From positions 248,001-312,000 of the forward strand of contig CAVRVS010000006.1 of NCBI GenBank assembly GCA_963724705.1: 64,000 nucleotides of DNA. The letters run 5' to 3'. A program made the position numbers and the translations under genes. Each line of letters begins with the position of its first letter. Position 1 is the first letter of the stretch. The notes below the pieces were generated by a model, which did no database searches, was not told the DNA's origin, and saw only the letters and a list, made by a program, of their open reading frames with translations. Of the stretch, positions 16,816-25,807 are shown piece after piece. The stretch is from DASQPR01 sp963724705 (lineage in GTDB: Bacteria; Actinomycetota; Actinomycetes; Mycobacteriales; Micromonosporaceae).

Positions 16816-17226
16816 ATGACACCTTCCTTCAACCTCATCGGACTGGTCGTCTCGGACATGGGTGCCTCCCTGGCGTTCTACCGTCGACTCGGCCTGGACA
16901 TCCCGCCCGGCGCGGAGAGCGAGCCCCACGTGGAGGTCACGCTGACCGGTGGACTCCGGTTGGCCTGGGACGCGGCCGACATGATCAAGTCGATCGATCC
17001 CGAGTGGACGCCGCCGCACGGCGGTCACCGCGTCTCGTTGGCATTCCTGTGTGACAGTCCGGCCGACGTCGATGCCTCGTACGCCGATCTCGTGGCGGCC
17101 GGATGCAAGGGCCACAAGGAGCCCTGGGATGCGTTCTGGGGCCAGCGCTACGCGATGATCGTCGACCCGGACGGCAACAGCGTCGAACTCTTCGCATCGT
17201 TGCCGGCTCGAGAGTCGTCCGCCTGA
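16816..17226 (+). CDS. VOC-family (glyoxalase/bleomycin resistance-like) protein
   Basis: 136 residues with the paired beta-alpha-beta-beta-beta fold of the vicinal oxygen chelate superfamily: SLAFYRRLGLDIP in the first module and DPDGNSVELFA in the second. Members bind metal and act as dioxygenases, isomerases or resistance proteins; which applies here is unknown. Its 3' end overlaps the convergent AraC-type gene by 79 bp. Confidence 0.85.
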   Translation: MTPSFNLIGLVVSDMGASLAFYRRLGLDIPPGAESEPHVEVTLTGGLRLAWDAADMIKSIDPEWTPPHGGHRVSLAFLCDSPADVDASYADLVAAGCKGHKEPWDAFWGQRYAMIVDPDGNSVELFASLPARESSA

Positions 17227-17954
17227 GTCCCTGAGGCGCTGGGCGCCGAGCCAAGCAGCCTCCGCAACGGCACGCCCGCCAACGTCTTCACGTCGCGCGA
17301 CAGATGGGCCTGGTCCGCGTATCCCGCCGTCGCCGCGACCGTGGCCAGTGGCGTGCCGACGCGGGCCAGGTCAAGTGCTCGATTCAGGCGGAAGATCTTG
17401 GCCAATGTCTTGGGGCCGTATCCCAACGCTGGCAGGCACCGGCGATGCATGGCGCGCAGGCCGATACCGACCGCGTCCGCCGTCGCGGCAACACTCGCGC
17501 CGCCGCGAAGGTGAGCCACGATCCGGGCCATCACCGGATCGGGCGACGGGGCCAGGCGGTACCACTCCGCCGCTACGCTTTCGAGGGCGGCCTCCAGGGC
17601 CGGACGACCGGCCGGACAGTGCGCTGCCGACGCCACGACATCGCTCGCCCAGCGATACATCGCCGTCCCGACGACGCTGTCGAGGGGCACGCGACGGTCG
17701 CGGATCTCGTCGCCGCGGACACCGATGATCGACGGCCCGGTGCCCGGCGCAAAGCGGACGCCGGCGAAGACTGCTCCGGGCACAGCGACCGAGGCGTGGG
17801 CCGCGGTATCCGGTCCGGCGATCATCAGCTGGCCGTCGGCCCACAGCAAGTCGGCGCAGCCGTCGGGAAGCACCGGAGCAAGCGCGCCGTCCGCCGGAAT
17901 GGTCCGGCTCCACACAATCGCGCCGGGCAGTCGAGCCGGCCGTTCCACGTACAC
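17148..17954 (-). CDS. AraC-family regulator with DUF6597-like N-terminus
   Basis: About 268 residues. The N-terminal region (LPDGCADLLW, GVRFAPGTG) fits the DUF6597-like domain common in actinobacterial AraC proteins. The C-terminal HTH_18 part includes VAATAGYADQAHLSRDVK. The start is inferred at GTG 17954, because upstream in-frame sequence would run into the DUF3618 gene. The C-terminus overlaps the convergent VOC gene, an arrangement often seen for AraC/VOC neighbours. A regulatory link is inferred. Confidence 0.8.
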   Translation of the reverse strand: MYVERPARLPGAIVWSRTIPADGALAPVLPDGCADLLWADGQLMIAGPDTAAHASVAVPGAVFAGVRFAPGTGPSIIGVRGDEIRDRRVPLDSVVGTAMYRWASDVVASAAHCPAGRPALEAALESVAAEWYRLAPSPDPVMARIVAHLRGGASVAATADAVGIGLRAMHRRCLPALGYGPKTLAKIFRLNRALDLARVGTPLATVAATAGYADQAHLSRDVKTLAGVPLRRLLGSAPSASGTQADDSRAGNDAKSSTLLPSGSTIIA

Positions 17955-17991
17955 GCGAAAACTCTGGCACGGCCGTGCGACAGATCGAGGC

Positions 17992-18429
17992 TCAGTGACG
18001 CGCGCGGATCTTGACCGGCTTCCAGGCGTACACCGTCCGGATTTGTGGCATCGGACGGTTCCGCGCGCGCAGCCAGAGGACAGCGGCGACGCCGACGCCC
18101 ACAGCAGCCCCGATGCCCGCACCGGTCCAGATTGCTGCCGGCTTCTTGGCTGTCTCCCCGACCTTGCCGACGAGCGCTTGTTGTTGCCGAGTGACGGCAT
18201 CCCACCCGCGCGCGAGCGCGAGCTGCCCGCGACTGACCGCCTGCTGGCCGCGATCTCTCGCTTCGGTGACCGTCTGATCGATCGCGTCCTTCGTCCGCGC
18301 CTTCACGTCGGTCTTCATGGCGAGTGCTTCCACCGTCTCGCCGAGTTGGGCCCGAGTGGCAGCGATTTCCGCACGGAGAGCGTCCGCGTTTGCCGGCGCC
18401 GAGCCATTCATCTGTTCGTCCACCGCCAT
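17992..18429 (-). CDS. DUF3618 domain protein
   Basis: 145 residues. The N-terminal DUF3618 segment (ALRAEIAATRAQLGETVEALA) is a predicted helix or coiled coil. One membrane helix near residues 100-122 is followed by a short basic tail. DUF3618 proteins in actinobacteria are encoded with a phage-holin-family membrane protein, as here. The start ATG overlaps the stop of that gene (TGATG), so they are translationally coupled. The biochemical role is unknown. Confidence 0.85.
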   Translation of the reverse strand: MAVDEQMNGSAPANADALRAEIAATRAQLGETVEALAMKTDVKARTKDAIDQTVTEARDRGQQAVSRGQLALARGWDAVTRQQQALVGKVGETAKKPAAIWTGAGIGAAVGVGVAAVLWLRARNRPMPQIRTVYAWKPVKIRARH

Positions 18430-18920
18430 CACTGCCTCCCGTCCTTGACCGCCTGGCTCAGGGTGTCGACGTCGGCCTTCACGCTGCCGATCGCCTGTTG
18501 AGGCACGGGTGTGCCGGCGCGTTTGAATTCTCCGCGACCGATCAGGGCCGCAACCGCGGCGATCAGGAACAGTCCACCGGCGACGATCAGCGCGGCCGCC
18601 CATGCCGGCAAGACCAGCGCGATCAGGAGAGCAAAGGCGGCCAGGAGCGCTCCAACGCCGTAAAACACCACGACCCCCGCGCCGCCGAACAGCCCGGCGC
18701 CCAGGCCCATCTTCTTGGCCTTGGTGGTCATCTCGAGCTTGGCCAGCGCGATCTCGTCGCGCACCAATTGCGACACCTGTTCGCTGGCCAGCTTGACCAG
18801 GTCGGCCGTCGAGCTCGGCTTGGACCCGTTGGGTCCGGTCGAGCCGTTCGGCGTGACCGGAACGGCACCGTTGACCGTCGTGCCGACCGCCGGAGCGGTC
18901 TCGAACGTCTGCTCGGTCAT
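18429..18920 (-). CDS. Phage holin family (DUF1469-like) membrane protein
   Basis: 163 residues. A disordered Thr/Pro/Ser-rich N-terminus is followed by an amphipathic helix (LVKLASEQVSQLVRDEIALA) and two adjacent membrane segments around residues 70-125. This is the actinobacterial Actino-holin pattern. Despite the name, such proteins are chromosomal and not linked to phage lysis. It is coupled to the DUF3618 gene. The start is ATG 18920, ahead of the conserved region. Confidence 0.85.
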   Translation of the reverse strand: MTEQTFETAPAVGTTVNGAVPVTPNGSTGPNGSKPSSTADLVKLASEQVSQLVRDEIALAKLEMTTKAKKMGLGAGLFGGAGVVVFYGVGALLAAFALLIALVLPAWAAALIVAGGLFLIAAVAALIGRGEFKRAGTPVPQQAIGSVKADVDTLSQAVKDGRQ

Positions 18921-19101
18921 GGCGAGCTCACCTCCACGGGCTGCGACGAAGCGGCCATTTGAGTGCTGTGTGCCCAAATAGCTGCCCAGCTAACCCTGAC
19001 ACGACGCTCGCGCCCTGACCGGGGAATCGGTCATCTTCGCTGGTTTGACGGCCGAGCCGCTCGGGCGGCTGCCGGTTCAGTCGCGCGATTGGCTCCGTTC
19101 C

Positions 19102-20127
19102 TCAGTGGCGGCCGGACAACCGCCGCCCAGCGAGTCCAACAGCCGCCGCCGTCAGCGCTCCGGCGCCGATCGCGGCGGCGATCAAGCCATGCCGTTGTGA
19201 CGCCCAGACCTGGGCGCTCCGCTCGGTCGACCGGTCGTCGAACGCGCCATGGGCACCGAAATCGCGGCCCGCACGGCGGTCGGCCGCCTTCCAGAGATTC
19301 GCCGGCTGCTGCGGGTCTCGCGGCTGGTCGGTCTGCTGGGAGGTGAAACCGGTCCGGGCCAGGTAGCGGTCCAATAGTCCCGGTGCGACGGCGTTCGCGG
19401 CCAGCGTGGCCGCCGTCGACCCACCGACCCAATACTCCCGGCGCCGCGGATGGTCCGCCGCGAAGACGATCGCCCGGGCCGCGACTTCCGGCTGATAAAT
19501 CGGGGGTACGGGCTGAGCCTTGCGCGGCAGGCGCGACAACACCCAGCTGAATTGGGGCGTATTGACCGCCGGCAATTGGACCATCGTCGTGCGGACGTGG
19601 CTACGTTGGTGCAACAACTCGCATCGAAGGGACTCATTGAAGCCCTGGATCGCATGCTTGGCGCCGCAGTAGGCACTCTGCAGAGGGATTCCCCGGTAGG
19701 CGAGCGCCGAGCCGACCTGTACGACGACGCCACGGTCACGAGGCAGCATGCGGGTCAGCGCGGCGTGAGTGCCGTACACATATCCGAGATAGCTCACGTC
19801 CGTGACGCGACGAAACTCGTCCGGCTCGATTTCGATGAACGGCGCGAACACGGACGTGAAAGCCACGTTCACCCAGACGTCGATCGGCCCAAGCTCTCGT
19901 TCGACTGCGTCGGCCGCCTTGTCGACCGATTCGAAGTCGGCCACGTCGACCGGGATGGACAGAGCCTCGCCGCCGGCCTTTTCCACATCGGCCGCCGCCC
20001 CGATGAGGCCGGACTCGCCCCGGGCGAGCAGGGCGACACGGTCGCCCCGCGCCCCGAAGGCCCGGGCGACGGCTCGGCCGACCCCGCCGCTGGCGCCAGT
20101 CACGACTATCGTTCGCGGGTCCGTCAT
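19102..20127 (-). CDS. Short-chain dehydrogenase/reductase with C-terminal membrane anchor
   Basis: 341 residues. The NAD(P)-binding motif is GASGGVG near residue 11 and the catalytic Tyr-x3-Lys is in YCGAK near residue 155, with a Ser in VGSALAY before it. A 90-residue extension beyond the usual 250 ends in a hydrophobic helix (LIAAAIGAGALTAAAVGLAG) and a basic tail, suggesting attachment to the membrane. The substrate is unknown. In the 180 bp upstream of its neighbour nothing is seen. Confidence 0.88.
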   Translation of the reverse strand: MTDPRTIVVTGASGGVGRAVARAFGARGDRVALLARGESGLIGAAADVEKAGGEALSIPVDVADFESVDKAADAVERELGPIDVWVNVAFTSVFAPFIEIEPDEFRRVTDVSYLGYVYGTHAALTRMLPRDRGVVVQVGSALAYRGIPLQSAYCGAKHAIQGFNESLRCELLHQRSHVRTTMVQLPAVNTPQFSWVLSRLPRKAQPVPPIYQPEVAARAIVFAADHPRRREYWVGGSTAATLAANAVAPGLLDRYLARTGFTSQQTDQPRDPQQPANLWKAADRRAGRDFGAHGAFDDRSTERSAQVWASQRHGLIAAAIGAGALTAAAVGLAGRRLSGRH

Positions 20128-20169
20128 AACGTGCTGCTACCCGCATCCGGCGGTTGCTATGCGACATCG

Positions 20170-20211
20170 GCGCCTATTCTCGCCACATCCGCGCTTATTC
20201 TCGCCACGGTG
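20170..20211. repeat. 21-bp tandem duplication
   Basis: Two imperfect 21-bp copies, 20170-20190 and 20191-20211, share the core ATTCTCGCCAC. They lie between the SDR (-) and KimA-like (+) start regions. No dyad symmetry is evident. Confidence 0.75.
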
Positions 20212-20310
20212 CACCGCGGCGAGGCCGACCGGCCATCCACCGTCGGACTTCCGGCCTCGTCGACGGCCATGCGGCGCACGGGGATACGGGAACACAGCGG
20301 ACGGAGCATG

Positions 20311-22140
20311 ATGCGCGAACGGGTCTTGTGGGCCGGCCGGCGGCAGCCTCGCATCCCGTTGCAGCACGGCGAGGGTGACCGTGAGCGCCTCGGTGTGCTG
20401 GGCGGCCTCGCCGCACTATCGCCCGATGCGCTGTCCTCCGTGGCCTACGGGCCGGAGGCGATTGTCGCCGCGCTCGCCGTCGCCGGCACCGCGGCCATCG
20501 GCTACACGCTGCCGATCGTCATCGTCCTATCGGTCCTCTTGCTGGTCCTGGTCGTGTCCTACTGCCAGGTCATCGCCGCGCATCCGGACGGCGGCGGGGC
20601 GTACGCCGTCGCCAAGGCCAGCCTCGGCGCACCGGTCGCACTCGTCGCGGCGGCGAGCCTGGTGGTCGACTACGTGCTCACGGTGGCGGTCGGCCTGGCG
20701 GCCGGCGCGGAGGCGCTCGCATCGGCGTTTCCCGCGCTGCAGTCGCACCTGCTGCTCGTGTGCCTCATCGGCCTGGCCGCACTGACGGCGTTGAACATCT
20801 GGGGAATCGCGGAAAGCGCTCGCGTGCTGATGCTTCCGATCGGCCTGTTCATCATCGCGATCTTCGCAATCATCATCGGCGGTCTGGTCGCCCATCACGC
20901 CGCCGCGCCGCCGCCGACACCGGCCGCACGTGGCGCCGACAGCGGATTCATTTTGTTGCTCAAGGCTTTCGCGGCCGGCTGTGTCGCGCTGACCGGCGTG
21001 GAGGCCATTGCCAATGGCGTGCCATCGTTCCGAGCGCCGGCCGCCCGCCGAGCGCAACGTACCGAGATCGCGCTGGGCATCATCCTGGTCGTGATGCTGA
21101 TCGGCATCGCGATCGTGATCCGCGTTCAACACGTCGCGCCGCGCGCCGGGCTCACCCTGCTGGCACAGGTCGCATCGGACGCGTACGGCAACGGCATTCT
21201 GTTTCGGGTCCTGTTGCTGCTCGTCACGCTCGTCCTGGGGCTCGCGGCCAACACCAGTTTCGGCGGACTGCCCGTCCTGCTCAGTCTGCTGGCCAAGGAC
21301 GGCCGGGCACCGCATCTGTTTGGGCTGCGGGCCGAACGCCCGGTCTACCGCGTCGGGGTCGTCGCCCTGGCCGTGGCCGCGGGCCTGTTGCTCATCGCGA
21401 GCGAGGGGCGTAGCGCAGAACTGTTACCGCTCTACGCGATCGGCGTCTTCGTTGGCTTCACGATCAGCCAGACCGGCATGGTGCGACGGCTCTGGTCGGA
21501 CGGTCGCCGGTGGGCGCCGCTGATCACGTGTGCCGTCGGCGCCGTGCTCACCGGCATCACGACCCTCATCTTGCTGACGACGAAGTTCGTCGAGGGCGCC
21601 TGGATCGTCGTCGTGGCGATTCCGGTGTTCGCCCTGCTGTTCGCCGGCACCGAGCGCTACTACGACGGACTCGCCCACGACATCGCGCTCGATCGCCTGC
21701 CGGAAAGACCGCACGCCTCCGACGCCGACGTGATCGTCCCGGTGACCGACGTGAGCCGGGTGACCCGACACGCGCTCGACGTCGCACTGGGCCTCGGCCG
21801 CCCCGTGACGGCGGTGAGCGTCAAGGACGAGGAGGGTGCTTCGGCGCTCCGTAGTCGCTGGGATGCGTGGGCTCCGGACGTACCGTTGGAGATCATCATT
21901 GACCCGCACAGCCAGGTCATCGCCAAGATCGTCAAGTACGCCTGCCACCGGCAGTCCGAACATGGGCGGGTGATCGTGGTCGTGCCGCGCATCCGTACCC
22001 GCCGCCGCTGGCAGCAGATCATGCACAATCAGCGGACCATCCCGCTCGCGGTTGCACTCATGAATCACTACGGCATCAGCGTCTGCGCCGTCCCGTACGA
22101 CGTCGGCAACCGACCGCGCCAGGAGTCTCAGAAGTCCTGA
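20311..22140 (+). CDS. KimA-like APC-superfamily transporter, probable K+/H+ symporter
   Basis: 609 residues. The N-terminal motif LAALSPDALSSVAYGPEAI is close to the KimA (YdaO) pattern of Bacillus potassium importers. About twelve membrane segments occupy residues 30-460, and a C-terminal cytosolic domain of about 140 residues (DADVIVPVTDVSRVTRHALD) resembles a USP-like fold. KimA is controlled by cyclic di-AMP, but I could not recognise a ydaO-type riboswitch upstream. ATG at 20311 is preferred over 20308 because of ACGGAG 4 bases before it. An amino-acid substrate remains possible. Confidence 0.8.
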   Translation: MRERVLWAGRRQPRIPLQHGEGDRERLGVLGGLAALSPDALSSVAYGPEAIVAALAVAGTAAIGYTLPIVIVLSVLLLVLVVSYCQVIAAHPDGGGAYAVAKASLGAPVALVAAASLVVDYVLTVAVGLAAGAEALASAFPALQSHLLLVCLIGLAALTALNIWGIAESARVLMLPIGLFIIAIFAIIIGGLVAHHAAAPPPTPAARGADSGFILLLKAFAAGCVALTGVEAIANGVPSFRAPAARRAQRTEIALGIILVVMLIGIAIVIRVQHVAPRAGLTLLAQVASDAYGNGILFRVLLLLVTLVLGLAANTSFGGLPVLLSLLAKDGRAPHLFGLRAERPVYRVGVVALAVAAGLLLIASEGRSAELLPLYAIGVFVGFTISQTGMVRRLWSDGRRWAPLITCAVGAVLTGITTLILLTTKFVEGAWIVVVAIPVFALLFAGTERYYDGLAHDIALDRLPERPHASDADVIVPVTDVSRVTRHALDVALGLGRPVTAVSVKDEEGASALRSRWDAWAPDVPLEIIIDPHSQVIAKIVKYACHRQSEHGRVIVVVPRIRTRRRWQQIMHNQRTIPLAVALMNHYGISVCAVPYDVGNRPRQESQKS

Positions 22141-22182
22141 GTGGGCCCCGGACGCTGCCATCCGCGATCTCGTACGGAAACG

Positions 22183-22674
22183 TCAGGTGCCGTCGCCCAT
22201 GCCGCCGCTGCTCCCCGACATGTCGACGCCGGCCGGGTCGACGCCAGACGCATCCGAGGTGCCGGATCCACCACTCGGCAGGTAGCGCATCGGATCGACA
22301 GTCGGCAGACGTACGGCAACCGGTGCCGACGGTCGGGCGCGGCCGATGTTGTCCGCGTGTACGGCCAGCGGGACGAGCAGGACCGCGGTGCCGTACGCGC
22401 AGATCTCCGTCCACGCTGACGACAGGATGCGGTTGTCGAACTTCATGCCGATGACGGCGTCCGCACCGAGCAGTTCGGCCTCGGCGGCAAGATTGGCAAT
22501 AGCGTCCCGGCGCCAGCGCAGCAGCGACGGGACCATCTCCTTCGTCGACCGGCCGTCCACGCGCTTGATGCCTTCGCTGAAGGGGTTCAGAGTCCGGGCC
22601 GTCAGTCCGACCACCTCGCCGATGACGGTATCGATCCGCCGACCTGGGATCTCGTCGGTGGTCACGATCAACAT
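22183..22674 (-). CDS. YbjQ/DUF74 family protein with C-terminal extension
   Basis: 163 residues. Residues 1-105 are the compact YbjQ (PF01906) domain: LIVTTDEIPGRRI at the start, a glycine-rich GADAVIGMKFDN region and a C-terminal strand, normally about 105 residues. The rest is a Gly/Ser/Asp-rich extension. Some members form pentamers and are called heavy-metal-binding, though function is not settled. The start at ATG 22674 fits the family's usual N-terminus. An in-frame upstream ATG at 22740 gives 22 extra residues. Confidence 0.85.
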   Translation of the reverse strand: MLIVTTDEIPGRRIDTVIGEVVGLTARTLNPFSEGIKRVDGRSTKEMVPSLLRWRRDAIANLAAEAELLGADAVIGMKFDNRILSSAWTEICAYGTAVLLVPLAVHADNIGRARPSAPVAVRLPTVDPMRYLPSGGSGTSDASGVDPAGVDMSGSSGGMGDGT

Positions 22675-22809
22675 ATTCTGTTCACCGGAGCCCCTTCGAC
22701 TACTGACTGGCTTGGAGCGTATCGCCGCCGCAGCCGTCACTTAGCCCAAATGCAGGGAAAACTCGTCGCCGATGCGTCGCGGAACGACCGCGCGAGGATC
22801 GGGACCCGC

Positions 22810-22852
22810 TCACGCATCGATTGACCCCCGTCAACGCATCGATTGAACCGCG
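22810..22852. repeat. 21-22-bp tandem duplication spanning a stop codon
   Basis: The core ACGCATCGATTGA recurs at 22812-22824 and 22834-22846. The right copy holds the last codons (QSMR) and stop of the hemerythrin gene; the left copy repeats them downstream, including the stop triplet. Confidence 0.85.
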
Positions 22853-23289
22853 CGAAGATCGTCGGCCATTTCCTCTAGCCGTTGCACGGATTGTGTCCGG
22901 CGGAGGAGCGGGAATTCCTCCGACTCCTCACGAGCGTTGTGTCCCAGGACGGCATCGCGCAAAGCGATGAACCTCGGATCGAAATCCGGGTTACCGGCAC
23001 CGATACTGTGGAGTTCGGTCATCACTACCATGGCCTCGTCTTCGTCGTACACCAGATCGTGCGCGAGCTCCGGATTTCCGGCCTGGTCACCGGTCACCGG
23101 ATGCACGACCTGCTGCTCCGCGCTCTCGTGGGAGGACAGCAACTTCTCCAGGCGGGAGAAGGCCGCCATCTTCGAATCTCCCTCGAGCGTCTCGACCTCG
23201 GCGAGCGACCGCTTCACCTCGTGGTGCTGGTGCAACAGCAGATCGATGACGTCGGCGTTGTCGGGCAGTGTCACGAGCGTCCTCTCCAT
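22831..23289 (-). CDS. Hemerythrin HHE-domain protein
   Basis: 152 residues forming a four-helix bundle with the HHE cation-binding pattern: LLLHQHHEVKRSL, HESAEQQVVHPV and HNAREESEEFP carry histidines and acidic residues for a diiron site. Such proteins bind O2 or NO or act in redox stress. The start at ATG 23289 is preferred, since the longer alternative (23325) would translate a 15-bp tandem repeat. The 3' end carries a duplicated stop-codon segment. Confidence 0.88.
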   Translation of the reverse strand: MERTLVTLPDNADVIDLLLHQHHEVKRSLAEVETLEGDSKMAAFSRLEKLLSSHESAEQQVVHPVTGDQAGNPELAHDLVYDEDEAMVVMTELHSIGAGNPDFDPRFIALRDAVLGHNAREESEEFPLLRRTQSVQRLEEMADDLRAVQSMR

Positions 23290-23295
23290 GTCCCC

Positions 23296-23340
23296 CAAAG
23301 ACTCAGCCACCCAAGACTCAGTCACGCAAGACTCACTCGC
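23296..23340. repeat. 15-bp tandem repeat, three copies
   Basis: Three imperfect copies of a 15-bp unit with the core AAGACTCAG begin at 23296, 23311 and 23326, immediately upstream of the hemerythrin start. Confidence 0.85.
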
Positions 23341-23360
23341 ACCGTACGACGTGGACGCGG

Positions 23361-23396
23361 TTCATCTGGCCATATCGATTCATCTGGCCATATCGA
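23361..23396. repeat. Perfect 18-bp tandem duplication
   Basis: TTCATCTGGCCATATCGA occurs twice head to tail (23361-23378, 23379-23396) in the gap between the hemerythrin gene and the following minus-strand gene. Confidence 0.95.
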
Positions 23397-23444
23397 TCAA
23401 ATCCGCAGCCGCGGCACGGCTCCGTGCGCTAGTGGGAGGACGGC

Positions 23445-23774
23445 TCACTTGCCGGCGAGCGCCTGCTCAAGCTGCGGTTTCGTCATCTTCGACCGGCCCT
23501 TGACGTTGCGGCGCTGCGCCTCGGCATATAGCTGGTCGCGCGTCCGTCCGGCGGCACCCGAGTGTGACCGCAGCCCACCTCGGCGGCTCGACGAAATATC
23601 CGTCTTCGACAGCCGGCTCGATGTCTTCGCCTCTCCCGTACGGGCCCGTTCCTTGTTGACGGTCGCGGCGGCGATCCGTTCCGCCGTCCCAGTGGATTGG
23701 CCCCGCCTCTTCACGCTCGCCTTGATGTCCTCGTACTGACGCTCGCGCTTGTCGCTCCACGCTTGCTGCGGCAT
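23445..23774 (-). CDS. Small basic protein with C-terminal Rho-N/SAP-like motif
   Basis: 109 residues, strongly basic. The start MPQQAWSDKRERQYEDIK is the typical opening of actinobacterial proteins annotated as plasmid stabilization proteins. The C-terminal 32 residues (TRDQLYAEAQRRNVKGRSK onward) form a helix-extended-helix like the Rho N-terminal or SAP domain, which binds nucleic acids. The middle is disordered. It is probably a chromosomal DNA- or RNA-binding protein; a role in plasmid stability is not supported here. Confidence 0.75.
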   Translation of the reverse strand: MPQQAWSDKRERQYEDIKASVKRRGQSTGTAERIAAATVNKERARTGEAKTSSRLSKTDISSSRRGGLRSHSGAAGRTRDQLYAEAQRRNVKGRSKMTKPQLEQALAGK

Positions 23775-23990
23775 GATCGCCTCCCTCACCTGCGGCTCCA
23801 TGACATCGATCACGTACCCGGGCGTCGAGAGACCAAACTGACCAGACCGCAGCCAATCGCGGCGTCGGTGACGGCCGACTCCGTCCCGATGCTGTTTGCG
23901 CGTGGGGCGCATGGGCATGACCAGCGTGGAAGCGATCCGCCGGCTGATGCCGCTGGATCGTCGGGTCTGGTCGATCGGAGGAGGTGGCGG

Positions 23991-24992
23991 GTGGCAGAGC
24001 GGGAGCCAGGCGCAACCGAGCGCCGCGACGGCGACGACAGCATGAAGACAATCATCATCGCGCTGCTCGTCAACCTCGCCGTCGCGGCGATCAAGGCGGT
24101 CGCCGGTGTCCTGTCCGCCTCGGCCGGCCTCTTGGCGGAGGCGGCCCACTCGGTCGGCGATTGCACGACCGAGCTGTTTCTGATGACGGCAGTGCGCCGG
24201 TCGGACAAGCCGCCGGACCGGCGGCACCCGTTCGGCTACGGCAAGGAACGCTATTTCTGGTCGCTACTGGCGGCGCTGACCATCTTCGCCCTCGGTGCAG
24301 GATTTTCGGTCTACCAGGGCGTCTCGACCATCGTCGGTGGTGAGAGCGGCGCCGAGTCGCCGATCATCGGCTACGTCGTGCTGGGCCTATCGGCGATCGT
24401 CGAAGCCACCTCGCTACGTCAGGCGTCCGGCCGGCTACGACGGGAGTCGCGGCGCACCGATGTCAGCGTCGGCCAATACGTTCTCGAGCCGGACGACCCG
24501 ACCGTGAAGTCCGTGGTGATGGAGGACTCGGCCGCGCTCATCGGATTGGTGTTCGCCGCGACCGGTCTGGTTCTCCGCCAGGTCACCGGCAATTCGGTCT
24601 GGGACGGCATCGCCGCGCTCGCCATCGCCGTCCTGCTGATTGTTGTCGCTGTCGAACTGGCGCGCACGAACGTCGGTCTGTTGATCGGCAAGCAGGCCAA
24701 CCCGAAGCTCGTCCAGGCGATCAGCGAATGTCTCGAAGCTCAGCCCGAGGTGCTGAGCGTGGTGGATGTCCTGACAATGATGATCGGCACCGGAAAGCTT
24801 CTGGTCTGCGCGCGCGTGGACTTCGTCGACTCGCTGTCCGCGACCGAGGCCGAGCGGGCCTGCGTGCGGTTCCACAATGTGCTGGCCGAGCATTTTCCGG
24901 ACGTGGAGACGGTCTTCATCGAACCGGTGCCTCGCGGCGATCACGAACTGCAGCGGCAGATCCAGGCCCGCAACGACGCCACCGACCGGTGA
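23991..24992 (+). CDS. Cation diffusion facilitator family transporter
   Basis: 333 residues. Six predicted membrane segments run between residues 18 and 225, followed by a C-terminal cytosolic ferredoxin-like domain (VLSVVDVLTMMIGTGKLLV). The metal-site patterns are HSVGD in helix II and MEDSA in helix V, so the second site is E/D rather than H-x3-D, closer to Mn/Fe-type than zinc-type CDFs. It exchanges divalent cations for protons. GTG at 23991 has a strong ribosome site (GGAGGAGG) 6 bases before it. Metal choice is inference. Confidence 0.9.
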   Translation: MAEREPGATERRDGDDSMKTIIIALLVNLAVAAIKAVAGVLSASAGLLAEAAHSVGDCTTELFLMTAVRRSDKPPDRRHPFGYGKERYFWSLLAALTIFALGAGFSVYQGVSTIVGGESGAESPIIGYVVLGLSAIVEATSLRQASGRLRRESRRTDVSVGQYVLEPDDPTVKSVVMEDSAALIGLVFAATGLVLRQVTGNSVWDGIAALAIAVLLIVVAVELARTNVGLLIGKQANPKLVQAISECLEAQPEVLSVVDVLTMMIGTGKLLVCARVDFVDSLSATEAERACVRFHNVLAEHFPDVETVFIEPVPRGDHELQRQIQARNDATDR

Positions 24993-25073
24993 CACGGGAT
25001 CCGGCCCGCTCCCCCCGTACGGGTCATTCGCGACCGCTCGGCAGCAAAGTCCACACACGACGCTGGTCGGTGG

Positions 25074-25790
25074 CTACTGCCGCCACCGCCAGTTGAGTTC
25101 ACCGGCGGCCGGCGGCGGCCCCGGTAAGGCGGCCGTGTCACGGCGGCTCAAACCGTCGAGGTGCTGTGCGAGATACCGGCGGCGCAACTGCTTGGTACGC
25201 AAGGGATCCGGCACTCGGATCGCGGCGCATCCTTCGAGCAGCAGGCCGATGTCGGCCACGACCGCGTCGTCACGGATCCGTCCCGCGTTGCGTGCCCGCG
25301 TGAAGAGTTGCTCGGCCATCGCGTTGGCGCGCTCGGCGTCGTGGCCCATTTCGGCGGTCGGTGCAAAGGTACCGGCCAACCGAACTGTCAGCGAATGCAC
25401 GTCGGCGTCGACGATGGCCTCCAGGAAGCCGCGTAGCGCGTTCCACTCGTCGGCCACCGCATTCGCCGACTCGGCTTCGGCAATGAACCGTCGCAGACCC
25501 TCATGACAGAGCGTACGGAGCAGGTCCTCCTTGCTCGCGTACCGCCGGTAGAGAGCGCTGATGCCGACGCCGGCTCGTTCGGCCACCGCGGCTATGGGCG
25601 CCTTCGGGTCGGCGAGAAACACATCGCGGGCGGCGTCGAGGATGACGGCATCGTTGCGGGCCGCTTGTCCACGGCGACCCGGCAACCCCGGCGGTGCTGG
25701 CGTTCCCGGCATCGCTGGCGTTCCCGGCATCGCTGCGGTCGCGGCCGCTCCGTCGATTCCCGACGTCTCGGCGACCACCTTTTTCGGCAT
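25074..25790 (-). CDS. TetR-family transcriptional regulator
   Basis: 238 residues. The TetR N-terminal helix-turn-helix includes ILDAARDVFLADPKAPIAA and GVGISALYRRYASKEDLL. An unusual linker before it contains MPGTPA twice, from a perfect 18-bp DNA duplication at 25696-25731. The C-terminal ligand domain is all-helical. It is divergent from an epoxide hydrolase gene, with two matching palindromes in the 105-bp gap, so it probably represses that gene and itself until a hydrophobic inducer binds. Confidence 0.9.
   Translation of the reverse strand: MPKKVVAETSGIDGAAATAAMPGTPAMPGTPAPPGLPGRRGQAARNDAVILDAARDVFLADPKAPIAAVAERAGVGISALYRRYASKEDLLRTLCHEGLRRFIAEAESANAVADEWNALRGFLEAIVDADVHSLTVRLAGTFAPTAEMGHDAERANAMAEQLFTRARNAGRIRDDAVVADIGLLLEGCAAIRVPDPLRTKQLRRRYLAQHLDGLSRRDTAALPGPPPAAGELNWRWRQ
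25696..25731. repeat. Perfect 18-bp in-frame tandem duplication in the TetR gene
   Basis: GCTGGCGTTCCCGGCATC is repeated head to tail inside the coding sequence and yields a duplicated MPGTPA hexapeptide in the flexible N-terminal linker. Confidence 0.95.
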
Positions 25791-25807
25791 GGATTCACGA
25801 TACCACT

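Noticed and set aside
20128..20310. ydaO-type cyclic di-AMP riboswitch ahead of the KimA-like gene
   Set aside because: The gap is short and dominated by a 21-bp duplication; I could not recognise the conserved riboswitch core.
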